NCBI RefSeq assembly: GCF_016775475.1
Contig: NZ_JAEUXJ010000007.1
Coordinates: forward strand, 1 to 64,000
Length of the DNA stretch: 64,000 nucleotides
Direction: 5' to 3'
Source: Belnapia mucosa
GTDB lineage: Bacteria > Pseudomonadota > Alphaproteobacteria > Acetobacterales > Acetobacteraceae
Made by a program: the position numbers and the translations under genes. Every line of letters starts with the position of its first letter. Position 1 is the first letter of the stretch. Shown in pieces: positions 37,852 through 46,845 of the stretch. Under the pieces are notes generated by a model. The model made no database searches. It saw only the letters and a program-made list of their open reading frames with translations, and was not told where the DNA came from.

Positions 37852-39156
37852 ATGCAAGACAGCAGCCTTTCCCCCGATGTCCTCGTCATCGGCGGCGGGC
37901 CGGCCGGCTCGACCGCCGCGGCCCTGCTCGCCCGGTCCGGGCGGCGTGTCACGCTGCTCGAGAAGGAGAGCCATCCGCGCTTTCACATCGGCGAGAGCCT
38001 GCTGCCGCGCAACCTCGATATTTTCGAGCGCCTCGGCATCCTGGACGAGGTGCGCGGGATCGGCGTGCACAAGCCGGGCGCGGAATTCGTCTCCGACCGG
38101 ACGGGGCGGAGCTGCGCCTTCCCCTTCGCCCAGGCGCTGGACCGCAACCGCACCCATGCCTGGCAGGTGAAGCGCCAGGATTTCGACACCCTGCTGTTCC
38201 GCAACGCCGCGCGGCTCGGCGCCGAGACGCGGGAGCGGGTGCGCGTCACCGACATCCAGTTCGGCCCGCCCGGGGAACGCGCCGTCGTCGCCGCGACGGA
38301 TGCGGAAGGCGCCACGCTCACCTACCGCCCGCGCTACGTGCTCGATGCCTCCGGCCGCGACACCTTCCTCGCCGGGCGGCTGCGGGTGAAGGATTCGAAC
38401 AAGTACAACAATACCGCCGCCAGCTACGCGCATTTCCGCAATGTCGAGCGGCGGGAGGGCGAGCTGGCCGGCTATATCAGCATCCACCTCGCCGAGGATG
38501 GCTGGTTCTGGCTGATCCCGCTGCCGGGCGATGTCATGAGCGTCGGCTTCGTCGGCAACCAGTCGGCCTGGAAGGGGCGCAAGGGCAGCGCGCAGGAGCT
38601 GTTCCTGGACCGCATCGCCTCCAGCCCCACCGTCGCGGCGCGGATGCGCGGGGCGGAGATCTGCTCGGATGTCTATGCCACCGGCAATTACAGCTACCGG
38701 GCGCGGCAGGGGAACGGCCAGGGCTACCTGATGATCGGCGATGCCTATGGCTTCGTCGACCCGATGTTCTCGACCGGCGTGCTGATGGCGATGACGGCGG
38801 GCGAGCTCGGGGCCGAGGCGGCGCATGCCTGGCTGGACGACCCGGTGCGCGGCCAGCGCCTGGCAGAGCGCACCAACCGCGAGCTGGCGCAGGCCATGGA
38901 CCGGATTTCCTGGCTGATCTACCGGATCAACGACCCGGTGCTGCGCTCGCTCTTCATGGCGCCGAAGAACACCTTCTGGATGCGCGACGGCATCATCAAC
39001 ATGCTGGCGGGCAATCTCCGCGGCTCCTGGCGGGCGGCGCTGCCGGTGCTCTGCTTCAAGACCATCTACCATGTCTTCTCGGCGCTGCACCGCGTCGGGC
39101 TCGGCCCGCGGATGCATGAGGACCGGCCGCCGATGCAGGCGGCGGCGGCCGAGTAG
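37852..39156 (+). CDS. FAD-dependent oxidoreductase, flavin-dependent-halogenase-like
   Basis: 434 residues from the ATG at 37852. FAD site GGGPAGS (14-20), the RFHIGESLLPRNLD segment (44-56), W218-F-W220-L-I-P223 matching the halogenase signature WxWxIP, and GDAYGFVDPMFSTG (297-309) matching the halogenase Fx2Px2SxG motif. A lysine (K74) lies in HKPGAEF, where halogenases have a catalytic lysine region, but the neighbouring lysine of phenolic halogenases is Glu here. Related tryptophan-halogenase-like proteins occur in aryl-polyene clusters; this one opens that locus. It may halogenate or merely oxidise an aryl or polyene group. Start is ATG with a weak ribosome binding site. Confidence 0.85.
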   Translation: MQDSSLSPDVLVIGGGPAGSTAAALLARSGRRVTLLEKESHPRFHIGESLLPRNLDIFERLGILDEVRGIGVHKPGAEFVSDRTGRSCAFPFAQALDRNRTHAWQVKRQDFDTLLFRNAARLGAETRERVRVTDIQFGPPGERAVVAATDAEGATLTYRPRYVLDASGRDTFLAGRLRVKDSNKYNNTAASYAHFRNVERREGELAGYISIHLAEDGWFWLIPLPGDVMSVGFVGNQSAWKGRKGSAQELFLDRIASSPTVAARMRGAEICSDVYATGNYSYRARQGNGQGYLMIGDAYGFVDPMFSTGVLMAMTAGELGAEAAHAWLDDPVRGQRLAERTNRELAQAMDRISWLIYRINDPVLRSLFMAPKNTFWMRDGIINMLAGNLRGSWRAALPVLCFKTIYHVFSALHRVGLGPRMHEDRPPMQAAAAE

Positions 39157-39160
39157 CTCG

Positions 39161-40147
39161 CTACTTCGCCTCCGCCAGCCAGCGCGCCGCGGCGGCCTCG
39201 GCGCCGGAGGGCAGCGGCGCGCCCGGCACGGCCAGCCAGGCGGCGATGTCCTCCGAGACCACCGCCCGGTCATTGTCGCGCAGGAGCAGGTGGTGGCCCT
39301 TGGGGTAATAGGCGAGGGTGACCGGCGCCCCCCGGTCCAGCGCCCGCATCACCTGCCGCACCGGCGCTTCCGGCACGATCCGGTCCTCGCCGCCATAGAG
39401 GATGAGCGTCCGCAGACCGAGGCGTGGCGCCGCCGCCAGCGCGCGGTCCATCAGCTCGACCAATCCATAAACAAGGTCGACGCGGAAGGTCTTGGTGGTC
39501 AGCGGGTCGCGCCCCCAGCGGCGCATCGCCTCCTCATTGTCGGTCGGGGAGAAGCCGGGGGCGGAGCCGCTGAAGCCGACCGCCGGAATGGCATGGGCCG
39601 CGATCTCCAGCGTCCGTCGCGCGAAGGCGCCCATGGCGGCGCGGCCGCGGATGCCGGGCGCCATCAGGATCAGCCCGGCGACTGGCGGCGGATCCTCGGA
39701 GGTGGCGGCGACGAGCGCGACGGCGGCGCCCATGCTCTCGCCCAGCAGAGTGATGGGCACGCCCGGATGCCGCACCGCCAGCAGCCGCGCGACGGTCGAG
39801 ACATCCTCGGCCAGCGTCGCGCTGCCGGGCCAGTAGCCGCGATGCGGCGCCGCGCCGAAGCCCCGCTGATCATAGGCGTAGACGGCGATGCCTTGCGCCG
39901 TCAGCAGCGGCGCCGGAAGGTCGAAGGCGTTGAAGGAGTAGTCGCCGAAGCCGTGCAGGCCGAGCAGGATGGCGCGCGGCGGACCCTCCGGCAGCCAGGC
40001 ATGGAAGGGCAGCCGCGCCCCATCGGGTGTCAGCACGGCATCGCGTGCGATGGCGGGCGGCCCCTGCGGCGCGCCGGCCGGCATGACGACAGGGGTGCAG
40101 GCGGCCAGCAGCAGAAGCGCCAGGATGGCCAGCCAGCGGGCCCGCAT
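39161..40147 (-). CDS. Alpha/beta hydrolase lipoprotein (lysophospholipase/monoacylglycerol-lipase-like)
   Basis: 328 residues from the ATG at 40147. A lipoprotein signal peptide with LLLAAC at its end is followed by the serine-hydrolase fold: LHGFGDYSFN (oxyanion region), LLGESMGAAVAL with the nucleophile Ser, GGEDRIVP for the Asp and YPKGHHLLLRD for the His. This is the PldB/monoacylglycerol lipase type. The gene converges on the halogenase-like gene with 4 bases between stops. It may act on acyl chains of the polyene lipid, but this is only suggested by position. Confidence 0.9.
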   Translation of the reverse strand: MRARWLAILALLLLAACTPVVMPAGAPQGPPAIARDAVLTPDGARLPFHAWLPEGPPRAILLGLHGFGDYSFNAFDLPAPLLTAQGIAVYAYDQRGFGAAPHRGYWPGSATLAEDVSTVARLLAVRHPGVPITLLGESMGAAVALVAATSEDPPPVAGLILMAPGIRGRAAMGAFARRTLEIAAHAIPAVGFSGSAPGFSPTDNEEAMRRWGRDPLTTKTFRVDLVYGLVELMDRALAAAPRLGLRTLILYGGEDRIVPEAPVRQVMRALDRGAPVTLAYYPKGHHLLLRDNDRAVVSEDIAAWLAVPGAPLPSGAEAAAARWLAEAK

Positions 40148-40158
40148 GCCGTGCCGCC

Positions 40159-40362
40159 TTACTGGGTGCGCCGCTGCATCCAGCCGCCCGCCCGTTCCAG
40201 CGCATTGCCGGTGGAATTCGCGGCGCGGCCGAGCGCCTGGCCGGTCTGGCTCCCGGCGCGGTCCAGCGCCTCCCCGGCGCGGGTCGCGGGCTGGCGGCTC
40301 TGGCAGGCGGCCAGCGCGAGCAGGCCGAGCAGGATCGCGGCGAGGCGGCGCGGGGCGGACAT
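40159..40362 (-). CDS. Small entericidin-like lipoprotein
   Basis: 67 residues. Signal peptide (RRLAAILLGLLALAAC) with lipobox LAAC, C20, then a short amphipathic region with a repeating AGxALxRAGxxTGxALGRA pattern. Small lipoproteins of this kind (entericidin A/B-like) are often stress-induced. It lies 11 bases upstream of the hydrolase lipoprotein on the same strand, so they may be co-transcribed. It is read only on these features. Confidence 0.65.
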   Translation of the reverse strand: MSAPRRLAAILLGLLALAACQSRQPATRAGEALDRAGSQTGQALGRAANSTGNALERAGGWMQRRTQ

Positions 40363-40474
40363 CGGGCGGGTCTCCGCGGGGGTGGATGAAGCACGGATAT
40401 GTCGCCGCCCGCATGGTGGCAAGGCTCCCGGCCTTGGGTTAGCGTTCCGGCCATCTGCCAGGGAGAAACCCAAC

Positions 40475-40867
40475 ATGGTCCTTCGCCGCAGCCTCGTCAT
40501 TGCCCCCGTCATGGCCCTTGCCCTCATGGGCTGCCAGCGCGCCGTCCCGATCGTAGAAGGGGGCGGCACCTTCGCCGGCCAGGCCTCGCTCGCCCAGCGC
40601 GGGGCGGAGATCCGGCGGGCCGGCGCCGGGCTCGGCTGGATCATGCAGGACCAGGGGCCGGGGCTGATGCGCGGCACGCTGAACCTGCGCAGCCACCAAG
40701 CGGTCGTGGACATTCCCTATGACACGCGGCGCTTCACGATCCGCTACGTGACGAGCAGCAACCTCGACTACGGGGGCGGCACCATCCACCGGAATTACAA
40801 CAGCTGGGTCCGCAACCTGCAGAACGCGATCCTGGTGCAGTCGGGCGCCGACGCGCCGCGGTCCTAG
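40475..40867 (+). CDS. Hypothetical lipoprotein
   Basis: 130 residues. A ribosome binding site AGGGAG lies 9-10 bases before the ATG. The signal peptide (RRSLVIAPVMALALMGC) has a lipobox-like LMGC. The mature part contains LNLRSHQAVVDIPYDTRRFTIRYVTSSNLDYGGGTIHRNYNSWVRNLQ, split by no recognisable catalytic motif. Its stop overlaps the convergent ketoreductase stop by 4 bases. No family is recognised. Confidence 0.8.
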   Translation: MVLRRSLVIAPVMALALMGCQRAVPIVEGGGTFAGQASLAQRGAEIRRAGAGLGWIMQDQGPGLMRGTLNLRSHQAVVDIPYDTRRFTIRYVTSSNLDYGGGTIHRNYNSWVRNLQNAILVQSGADAPRS

Positions 40868-41592
40868 CCCAACCCGCCCGAGATGGCGATCGCCTGGCCG
40901 GTGACATAGCCGGCCGCCTCGGAGGCGAGGAAGCCGACCAGCGCGGCGACCTCCTCCGGCCGGCCGGCGCGCTTCGCGGGCACGATCTGGGTGATGCGCT
41001 CCCGCGGCATCGCCGCCGCCACTGCCGGGCTTTCGATGATGCCGGGCGCCACCGCATTGGCGGTGACGCCGCGCGAGGCATATTCCAGCGCGATGGTCTT
41101 CACCGCCCCGATCAGCCCGGCCTTGGCGGCGGCGTAATTCGCCTGGCCGCGATTGCCGATCAGGCCGGAGATCGAGGAGATGGCGACGATCCGCCCCCAG
41201 CGCGTGCCGATCATCGGCAGGATCAGCGGCCGCAGCGCGGCATAGAAACCGTTCAGCGAGACATCGACCACGCTGCGCCACTGCGCCTCGGTCATGCCGG
41301 CCAGCGGCGCGTCGTCATGCGTGCCGGCATTGTGGACCAGGATCTGCACCGGCCCGCCCTCCAGCAGTGCCTCCAGCGCCGATGCCGTCGCCGGCATGTC
41401 GGTCAGGTCGGCGGCGAAGGCGGTGGCGCGATGGCCGGCGGCGCGCAGCTCGGCGGCCAGCGCCTCGGCACGCGCCAGCCCGGCATGGGCATGCACCAGC
41501 ACCTCATGCCCCTCGGCCGCCAGATGGTGGGAGATGGCGGCGCCGAGCGGGCTCGACCCGCCGGTGACGAGGGCGCGGCGGGGTGTCGTCAT
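40864..41592 (-). CDS. 3-oxoacyl-ACP reductase (FabG-like, ApeQ-type ketoreductase)
   Basis: 242 residues. SDR fold with TGGSSPLG, NAG, and YAAAKAGLIGAVKTIALEYASRG containing the catalytic YxxxK. PGIIESP, NIG-type SSISGLIGNRGQ and the C-terminal ISGGLG are FabG features. It reduces the 3-keto group during polyene chain growth. It is the last gene of the dense minus-strand operon and overlaps the dehydratase start by 4 bases (ATGA). Its role as ApeQ equivalent follows from gene context. Confidence 0.9.
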   Translation of the reverse strand: MTTPRRALVTGGSSPLGAAISHHLAAEGHEVLVHAHAGLARAEALAAELRAAGHRATAFAADLTDMPATASALEALLEGGPVQILVHNAGTHDDAPLAGMTEAQWRSVVDVSLNGFYAALRPLILPMIGTRWGRIVAISSISGLIGNRGQANYAAAKAGLIGAVKTIALEYASRGVTANAVAPGIIESPAVAAAMPRERITQIVPAKRAGRPEEVAALVGFLASEAAGYVTGQAIAISGGLG

Positions 41593-42008
41593 GGCAGGAT
41601 CACCGCGGCCTGGCCGGCGAGCAGGCTGCGGCCCTCGCCCGCGACATCGAAGCGGTAGATGAAGCCATTGGATTCAGCGACCAGCGCCACCGCCTCGATC
41701 CGCAGCGGGCCGGCGATGGTGTCGAGCCGCGAGGCCGCCATCCGCACATCGCGCAGGCTGCTGACGAAGCCCGGCCGCTGCGGCGCGCTGCCGGCCGAGA
41801 GCGCGCCATGCAGCGCCATGGCCTGCAGGGCAAATTCCAGGCCGCAGACCGCGGGCAGCATTCCGTCCCGCCGCAGCGGGTTGTCCGGCGCGGCATGGCT
41901 CTCCGCCTCGCATAGGATGCGCTCGGCATCCCAGGCGAGCGCCCGTTCCAGCAGGCACATCGCGCCCTGATGCGGCACCAGCGCCGCGATCGCCTCGCGC
42001 GTCAGCAC
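41589..42008 (-). CDS. 3-hydroxyacyl-ACP dehydratase (ApeP-like hot-dog protein)
   Basis: 139 residues, single hot-dog fold. VPHQGAMCLLERALAWD at the N-terminus (H13) and GMLPAVCGLEFALQAMALHG in the central helix match the ApeP-like dehydratases of aryl-polyene clusters, where two different dehydratases (ApeI and ApeP) form a heterodimer. The second one here lies at 47735-48025. It overlaps both neighbours by a few bases. It removes water to form each double bond of the polyene. Confidence 0.82.
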   Translation of the reverse strand: MLTREAIAALVPHQGAMCLLERALAWDAERILCEAESHAAPDNPLRRDGMLPAVCGLEFALQAMALHGALSAGSAPQRPGFVSSLRDVRMAASRLDTIAGPLRIEAVALVAESNGFIYRFDVAGEGRSLLAGQAAVILP

Positions 42009-42793
42009 GGCGCCACCTTCACGAGGAGATGGGAATCGGGCGTCAGCGGCAGGTGCAGCCGGGCGAGCTGGCGTGCGGCCAGCGCCCGCAGCAGGGGCAG
42101 GGCGCGGGCGGCCGGATTCTCGATCGCCAGCGCATCCAGCGCATCGCCGGGCGGTGCCGTGGGCGCGGGCTCGGCCCGGTAGCGCAGGTCGAGTGCGGCG
42201 AGCACCCCCGCCTCCGGCGCCGACCGCAGCACCAGGGCGGTGGCGAAGGGCGCGCCGGTCGGCCGCACCGCGGCCAGCGGCGCCGGCAGCGGCAGGTCAT
42301 AGGCGCAGAGCAGCACCGGCCGGCCGCGCGCCGCGACCGCCGTCACCGCCGCCAGCAGCCCCGCGGCGAAGCTGCCGTCATGTCCGCCGAGGCTGACCGA
42401 GGGCGCGATGGAGCCGACCGCGATATGCCAGTAGCCGGCCGCGGCATTGTGGACCGAGTTGTGGAACTGGGTCGGCGAGATGGCGATGCCGGAAGGGTCA
42501 TGCAGCGCCTCCAGGATGCCGCCGACCACGGCGCCGTCGCCATTGCCGCTGGCGAAGACCGTCTCCAGCGCGGCGCGGTCCGCGATCCCGGCCGTCGCCT
42601 CGGCGGCGGCGGCGAGCGCCATGCGAACAGCGGGGCTGGTCCGGCGGCGCTCGGTCGGCGGCAGCAGGGCGGGGGGCGGCGGCACCACCTCGGTCGGGGT
42701 CCAGGGCGCGGCGCCGGCCAGCACCGGCTGGCTCGCCGCCCAACCCGGCAGGCCGGACCCCTGGACGGCGACGCCGCCGATCCAACAGGTCAC
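42002..42793 (-). CDS. Ketosynthase-like chain-length-factor protein (ApeC-like)
   Basis: 263 residues, GTG start at 42793 overlapping the ketosynthase stop. It resembles the N-terminal half of a thiolase-fold ketosynthase and lacks a nucleophilic Cys and the His pair. FHNSVHNAAAGYWHIA, followed by APSVSLGGHDGSFAAGL, is the hallmark of the ApeC-type 'beta-ketoacyl synthase chain length factor' family. In the enterobacterial system ApeC pairs with the ketosynthase ApeO. The adjacent ketosynthase is the likely partner here. Confidence 0.85.
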   Translation of the reverse strand: MTCWIGGVAVQGSGLPGWAASQPVLAGAAPWTPTEVVPPPPALLPPTERRRTSPAVRMALAAAAEATAGIADRAALETVFASGNGDGAVVGGILEALHDPSGIAISPTQFHNSVHNAAAGYWHIAVGSIAPSVSLGGHDGSFAAGLLAAVTAVAARGRPVLLCAYDLPLPAPLAAVRPTGAPFATALVLRSAPEAGVLAALDLRYRAEPAPTAPPGDALDALAIENPAARALPLLRALAARQLARLHLPLTPDSHLLVKVAPC

Positions 42794-43995
42794 GCCGCCT
42801 GGCCGATCACGAGACAGCAATTGCTGCCGCCGAAGCCAAAGGAATTGCTGGCGACGCGGCGCACCGGCCGTGCCGCATTCGCGGTGGCGACGGCGCTGCG
42901 GAATTCCGGATCCAGCGCCTCGACGCCGAGGCAGCCGGGCACCAGCCCATCCTCGATGCAGAGCGCGGCGATCACCGCCTCCACCGCGCCGGAGGCGCCG
43001 AGCGCATGGCCGGTCCAGCCCTTGGTCGAGCTGCAGGGGGTGCGGTCGCCGAACAGGTGGTGCACGGCGCGGTCTTCCATGGCGTCGTTCGCCCGGGTGC
43101 CGGTGCCGTGCAGGTTGACGTAATCCACCGCCTCCGGCCCCAGCCCCGCCGCCTCCAGCGCCGCCCGCATGGCGGTGACGGCGCCCAACCCCTCGGGATG
43201 CGGGGAGGACATGTGGTGGCCGTCGCTGCTCGCCCCGCCGCCGAGCAGCAGCGGCGCGCCGGCGGGCGCATCCTTCGGCCTTTGCAGCAGCACCAGGCCC
43301 GCCGCCTCGCCGATCGAGATGCCGTCGCGGTCGGCGGCACAGGGCCGGGTCGGCCGGTTGCGGCTCAATAATTCGAGCGAGCCGAAGCCGTGCAGCGTGA
43401 GCCGGCAGAGGCTGTCCACCCCGCCCGCCACCACCGCATCGGCCAGCCCGGCCGCGATCAGCGCGGCGCCATCCAGCATGGCGCGGGCGCCGGAGGTGCA
43501 GGCGGTGGAGACGGCGAAGGCCGGGCCGCGCAGCCCGAGTCGGGCGCGGACGAACAGCGGCAGGCTTTGCAGGTCATGCGTCCGGGCATAGTCGAAGCTC
43601 GCCGGCAGGGCGCCATCCGCGCTGCGGCCGCGATAGGCCTGCTCGGTCTCCTCGATCCCGGCGGTGCTGGTGCCGAGGACGACGGCGATGCGCGCCGCGC
43701 CGTGCCTCTCCCGCGCCGCGGCCACGGCCTCGGCGAAGCCGTCGCTGCGCAGCGCGAGCTCGGCCAGGCGGTTGTTGCGGCAGGCAAAGCCAGCGAGCTC
43801 GGGCGGCAGCTCCACCGCCTCCAGCCCCGGGACGCGGCCGACCCAGATATCCTCGGGCCCGCCGGGGAAGTCGCTCGGCCGCAGCCCGCCCTGGCGGGCA
43901 TGCAGCGCAGCGCGCAGCGGGGCGATGCCGGCGCCGAGGGCGGTGACGGTGGTGCAGGCGGACAGGCTGAGTGGCCAAAGCGAGCGATCAGGCAC
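42790..43995 (-). CDS. Beta-ketoacyl-ACP synthase (ApeO-like)
   Basis: 401 residues, GTG start overlapping the MMPL gene stop by 8 bases. The full catalytic set of a FabF-type condensing enzyme is present: C166 in VSTACTSGA, H296 in NLHGTGT, and K325...H330 in STKGWTGHALGASG. SNSFGFGGSNCCLVI closes the fold. It condenses malonyl-ACP onto the growing polyene and is the only complete classical ketosynthase in this window. A longer frame begins at 44046 but covers the exporter 3' end. Confidence 0.93.
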   Translation of the reverse strand: MPDRSLWPLSLSACTTVTALGAGIAPLRAALHARQGGLRPSDFPGGPEDIWVGRVPGLEAVELPPELAGFACRNNRLAELALRSDGFAEAVAAARERHGAARIAVVLGTSTAGIEETEQAYRGRSADGALPASFDYARTHDLQSLPLFVRARLGLRGPAFAVSTACTSGARAMLDGAALIAAGLADAVVAGGVDSLCRLTLHGFGSLELLSRNRPTRPCAADRDGISIGEAAGLVLLQRPKDAPAGAPLLLGGGASSDGHHMSSPHPEGLGAVTAMRAALEAAGLGPEAVDYVNLHGTGTRANDAMEDRAVHHLFGDRTPCSSTKGWTGHALGASGAVEAVIAALCIEDGLVPGCLGVEALDPEFRSAVATANAARPVRRVASNSFGFGGSNCCLVIGQAA

Positions 43996-46279
43996 GGGCG
44001 ATCCGGGGTGACAGGGCGCAGGCGAGCAGGAAGGCGCTGGCGACACCGACCGACACCGTCAGGCCGATCCCATGCAGCACCGGCGTTCCGCAGAAGGCGA
44101 GAAGTCCGAAGGTCAGCAGGGTGGCGACGGCACAGTTCAGGACGGCTTCCAGCGAATCGTCATCCCCTGGGGTGGCGAGAAAAAGAGAATAGTCAATCGC
44201 CAGCCCGGCAAGCAACAGAAGTGAGGCAAGGTGAAAGAGGCTCAGCGCCTCCCCCAGCAACGTCAGCACCGCCAGCGTCACGACCAGCGCGCCGCCGATC
44301 GGCAGTGCGGCCCGCAGCCCCGGCCGGCCGAGGCCGAAGCCCAGCAGCGCCAGCACCAGCGCCCCGCCAGCCAGGGCCCAGAGCAAGGTGGCGCGGCCAT
44401 AGGCGGCGAGCAGCCCCTCGGTCTCCGCCTTCACATCGACCAGCAGGATGGCCGGATCGGCCAGCCGCGCGACCGCCGCCCGCAGCGCCGCCGGATCGGT
44501 GACGCCCTGGGCGAGGGCGATCCCCTCCACCGCCTCGCCGCGGCGGGAGAGCAGGGGGGAGAGGCGGGCGGCGATGGTCGGCGCCTCCTCCGCCAGCCGG
44601 GCGGCGGTCAGCGGCGGTAGGCCGCGACTCTCCTCCACCCCGGCGAGGAAGGGGGCGAAGGCGCCGGCGCGGAAGGGCAGGCCGGCGCTGGCCGTGGCGA
44701 GTTCGGCCTGCAAGGCTGCCGCATCCGGCAGGGCGGATCGGCGGGCCTGCTGGGTGGCGATGCTCGGCAGGTAGCGGCTGGGCAGGTCGATTCCCTGGAC
44801 GGCACCGCCCAGCAGCGGCGCCACCGCCGCGCCGAGCCGTTCGGAGGCGGCCAGCACCGCCTCCTCGGTGCCCGGACCGAGGGCCAGGATCAGCCGCACA
44901 TCCGGCGCGCCGAGCGAGGCCCGCAACTCCGCATCCAGCGCCTGGGCCGCCCGCGGCACCGGGCTGAGCGCGGCGAGGTCGCGCTGCCAGGCCGGGCCGC
45001 CCAGGGCGAGGAGGCCGAGTGCCGCCAGCCCCACCAGGGCCGGCGCCACTGCCCGCCGCCCGCGCAACGCCTCCAGCAGGGAGCGCAAGGGGCGCGGCAG
45101 GGGCCGGGCGGCGATGCGGGCACCAGGCACCAGCCAGGGCAGCACCCAGCGCGTGGTCGCCGCTGCCACCAGCAGCCCGGTGCCGGCGAAGAGGCCGAGC
45201 TGGACGAGGCCGGGGAAGCCGGAGCCGAGCATCGCCGCCAGCCCGGTCGCGGCGGCAGCAGCGGCGAGGCGCAGGGTCGGCCAGATGCGCGCCGCGGCCC
45301 CGGCCAGGCTCTCCTCCGGCCGGCGCAGCGTCACCAGCAGGATCGGGTAGTCCACCGTGACGCCCAGCATGGTCATCCCGAAGCCGAGCGCGATTCCATG
45401 CACCGCACCGCCATAGGCCAGCGCCACCGCCGCGAAGCCGGCAATGGTCCCGGCCGCCAGTGGCACCGCCACCAGCCCGAGCAGCAGCGGCGAGCGGTAG
45501 CGCCAGAACAGGAAGCCAGCGAGCAGCCCGGCCGAAGCCAGGGTGATGAGCTCCACATCGGCGCGGATCGCTGCCGCCGCCTCGGTGGCGAAGACGCCGG
45601 GGCCGCTCAGCAGCAGCCGCGCCGGACCGGGCCGGGCGGCGGCGAAGGCGGCGCGGAAGGCGGCGATCGCCTCCCCCTGCGCCTCGGCCCCGAGCCCGGC
45701 GCCGGCGATGCGGGCCAGCAGCAGGGCGCGGGGCGGGGTGGCGCCGGCGGCGAACCAAGCGCCGTCGCGGGTCTCGACCCGGCTCTCGCCCAGCCAGGCG
45801 CGTGCGAGGCCGAGGAAGGCGCCGGTCGGGTCGGCGAAGCCGAAGCGGGCGAGCAGCGGCGAGGCGGCGCTGCGCAGCCCGTCCAGCAGCGCCTCCAGCC
45901 GCGGCCGCAGCGCGGCGGCGGTGAAGGCCTCGGGCCGGGTTTCGGGCGAGAGCAGGTAGCGGTAGCGCAGCAGCAGCGCCTGTTCCGCCTCGCCCAGGGT
46001 GGTGGTGCCGTCGCCGACGAAGGCGAAGCGGCCGGAGGCGCGCAGCCCCGCCGCCGTCTCGCGCGCAATTCGCGCCAGCTCGGCTTCCGGCGCGCCCTCG
46101 ATCCCGGCCAGCAGCAGGGTCGTGGCGGCGCCGCTCCGCAGCTCCCGCAGCAGGAAGGCGCCCGCCGGAGTGCGACCGGCGGGCAGGAATTCCGCGAGGT
46201 CGGTGCGGATGCCGATGGAGAGGCCAAGCGTCCCGCCCAGCGCCGCCAGCAGCAGCAGCGCCCCGATCAGACGCCTCAC
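43988..46279 (-). CDS. MMPL/RND-family exporter (COG4258 type)
   Basis: 763 residues, GTG start overlapping the LolA-like gene (GTGA). Two halves each have a first helix, a large periplasmic loop and a block of about five helices. In the helices, GMTMLGVTVDYPILLVTLRR and LLAGLAIDYSLFLATPGDDD carry the family acidic residues. Such exporters in aryl-polyene and xanthomonadin loci move the finished lipid out of the inner membrane. It is encoded between the ketosynthase and the LolA-like carrier. Confidence 0.93.
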   Translation of the reverse strand: MRRLIGALLLLAALGGTLGLSIGIRTDLAEFLPAGRTPAGAFLLRELRSGAATTLLLAGIEGAPEAELARIARETAAGLRASGRFAFVGDGTTTLGEAEQALLLRYRYLLSPETRPEAFTAAALRPRLEALLDGLRSAASPLLARFGFADPTGAFLGLARAWLGESRVETRDGAWFAAGATPPRALLLARIAGAGLGAEAQGEAIAAFRAAFAAARPGPARLLLSGPGVFATEAAAAIRADVELITLASAGLLAGFLFWRYRSPLLLGLVAVPLAAGTIAGFAAVALAYGGAVHGIALGFGMTMLGVTVDYPILLVTLRRPEESLAGAAARIWPTLRLAAAAAATGLAAMLGSGFPGLVQLGLFAGTGLLVAAATTRWVLPWLVPGARIAARPLPRPLRSLLEALRGRRAVAPALVGLAALGLLALGGPAWQRDLAALSPVPRAAQALDAELRASLGAPDVRLILALGPGTEEAVLAASERLGAAVAPLLGGAVQGIDLPSRYLPSIATQQARRSALPDAAALQAELATASAGLPFRAGAFAPFLAGVEESRGLPPLTAARLAEEAPTIAARLSPLLSRRGEAVEGIALAQGVTDPAALRAAVARLADPAILLVDVKAETEGLLAAYGRATLLWALAGGALVLALLGFGLGRPGLRAALPIGGALVVTLAVLTLLGEALSLFHLASLLLLAGLAIDYSLFLATPGDDDSLEAVLNCAVATLLTFGLLAFCGTPVLHGIGLTVSVGVASAFLLACALSPRIARA

Positions 46280-46845
46280 GAGCGGGGATGGATCTGCATG
46301 CGCGAGACCCCGCCGCCGCCCTCGGTCTCGATCAGCCGGACCTGCGGCCCGCGGCCGCTGACGACAATGCGCTGCACCGCGCTCCGCACCCGCAGCGAGA
46401 GCGGGGTGAGCAGCATGCGCCAGCCATGCTCCGGCGCCTCGGGGGTGAAGGCGATGGAGTAGTGCCGGCGCAGCGCGGCGAGGTCGCCGGCCAGCGTGCC
46501 GCGCACCGCCTCGACCAGGGCCTGCATCTCCGGCTGTTCCTCGAGGGCGAATTCGCGGCGGAGGCCGCGATCCGGCCTTTCGTAAAGGAGGCGGCCGCCG
46601 GCGACCCGCAGCACCTCGTCGATGGGGGAGGTGGTGTGCTTCTCCAGCCGGTCGGGCGCCTGCCAGGACAGGGTGCCCTCGCTCGGCAGGGGCAGGTCGA
46701 GCTCGGGGATCGCCTTCTCCTCGGTGAAGGCAGCGGTGGAGCGGGGCTGGGCGGCAAAGCCGGCCATCAGCCGGGCCAGCGCCGCATCCTCCTGCGCCCG
46801 GGCCGGGGCGGCGAGGAGGAGCAGCAGGAGGAGCCAGTGCCTCAT
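46276..46845 (-). CDS. LolA-like outer-membrane lipid carrier protein
   Basis: 189 residues. Signal peptide (LLLLLLLAAPARA), then RSTAAFTEEKAIPELDLPLPSEGTLSW, RPDRGLRREFALEEQPEMQALVEAVRG and a C-terminal VQRIVVSGRGPQVRLIETEGG, consistent with the LolA/LppX lipid-binding beta-barrel half. Aryl-polyene loci carry such a protein beside the MMPL exporter to hand the lipid across the periplasm. It overlaps the acyltransferase by 4 bases (ATGA). Confidence 0.88.
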   Translation of the reverse strand: MRHWLLLLLLLAAPARAQEDAALARLMAGFAAQPRSTAAFTEEKAIPELDLPLPSEGTLSWQAPDRLEKHTTSPIDEVLRVAGGRLLYERPDRGLRREFALEEQPEMQALVEAVRGTLAGDLAALRRHYSIAFTPEAPEHGWRMLLTPLSLRVRSAVQRIVVSGRGPQVRLIETEGGGGVSRMQIHPRS

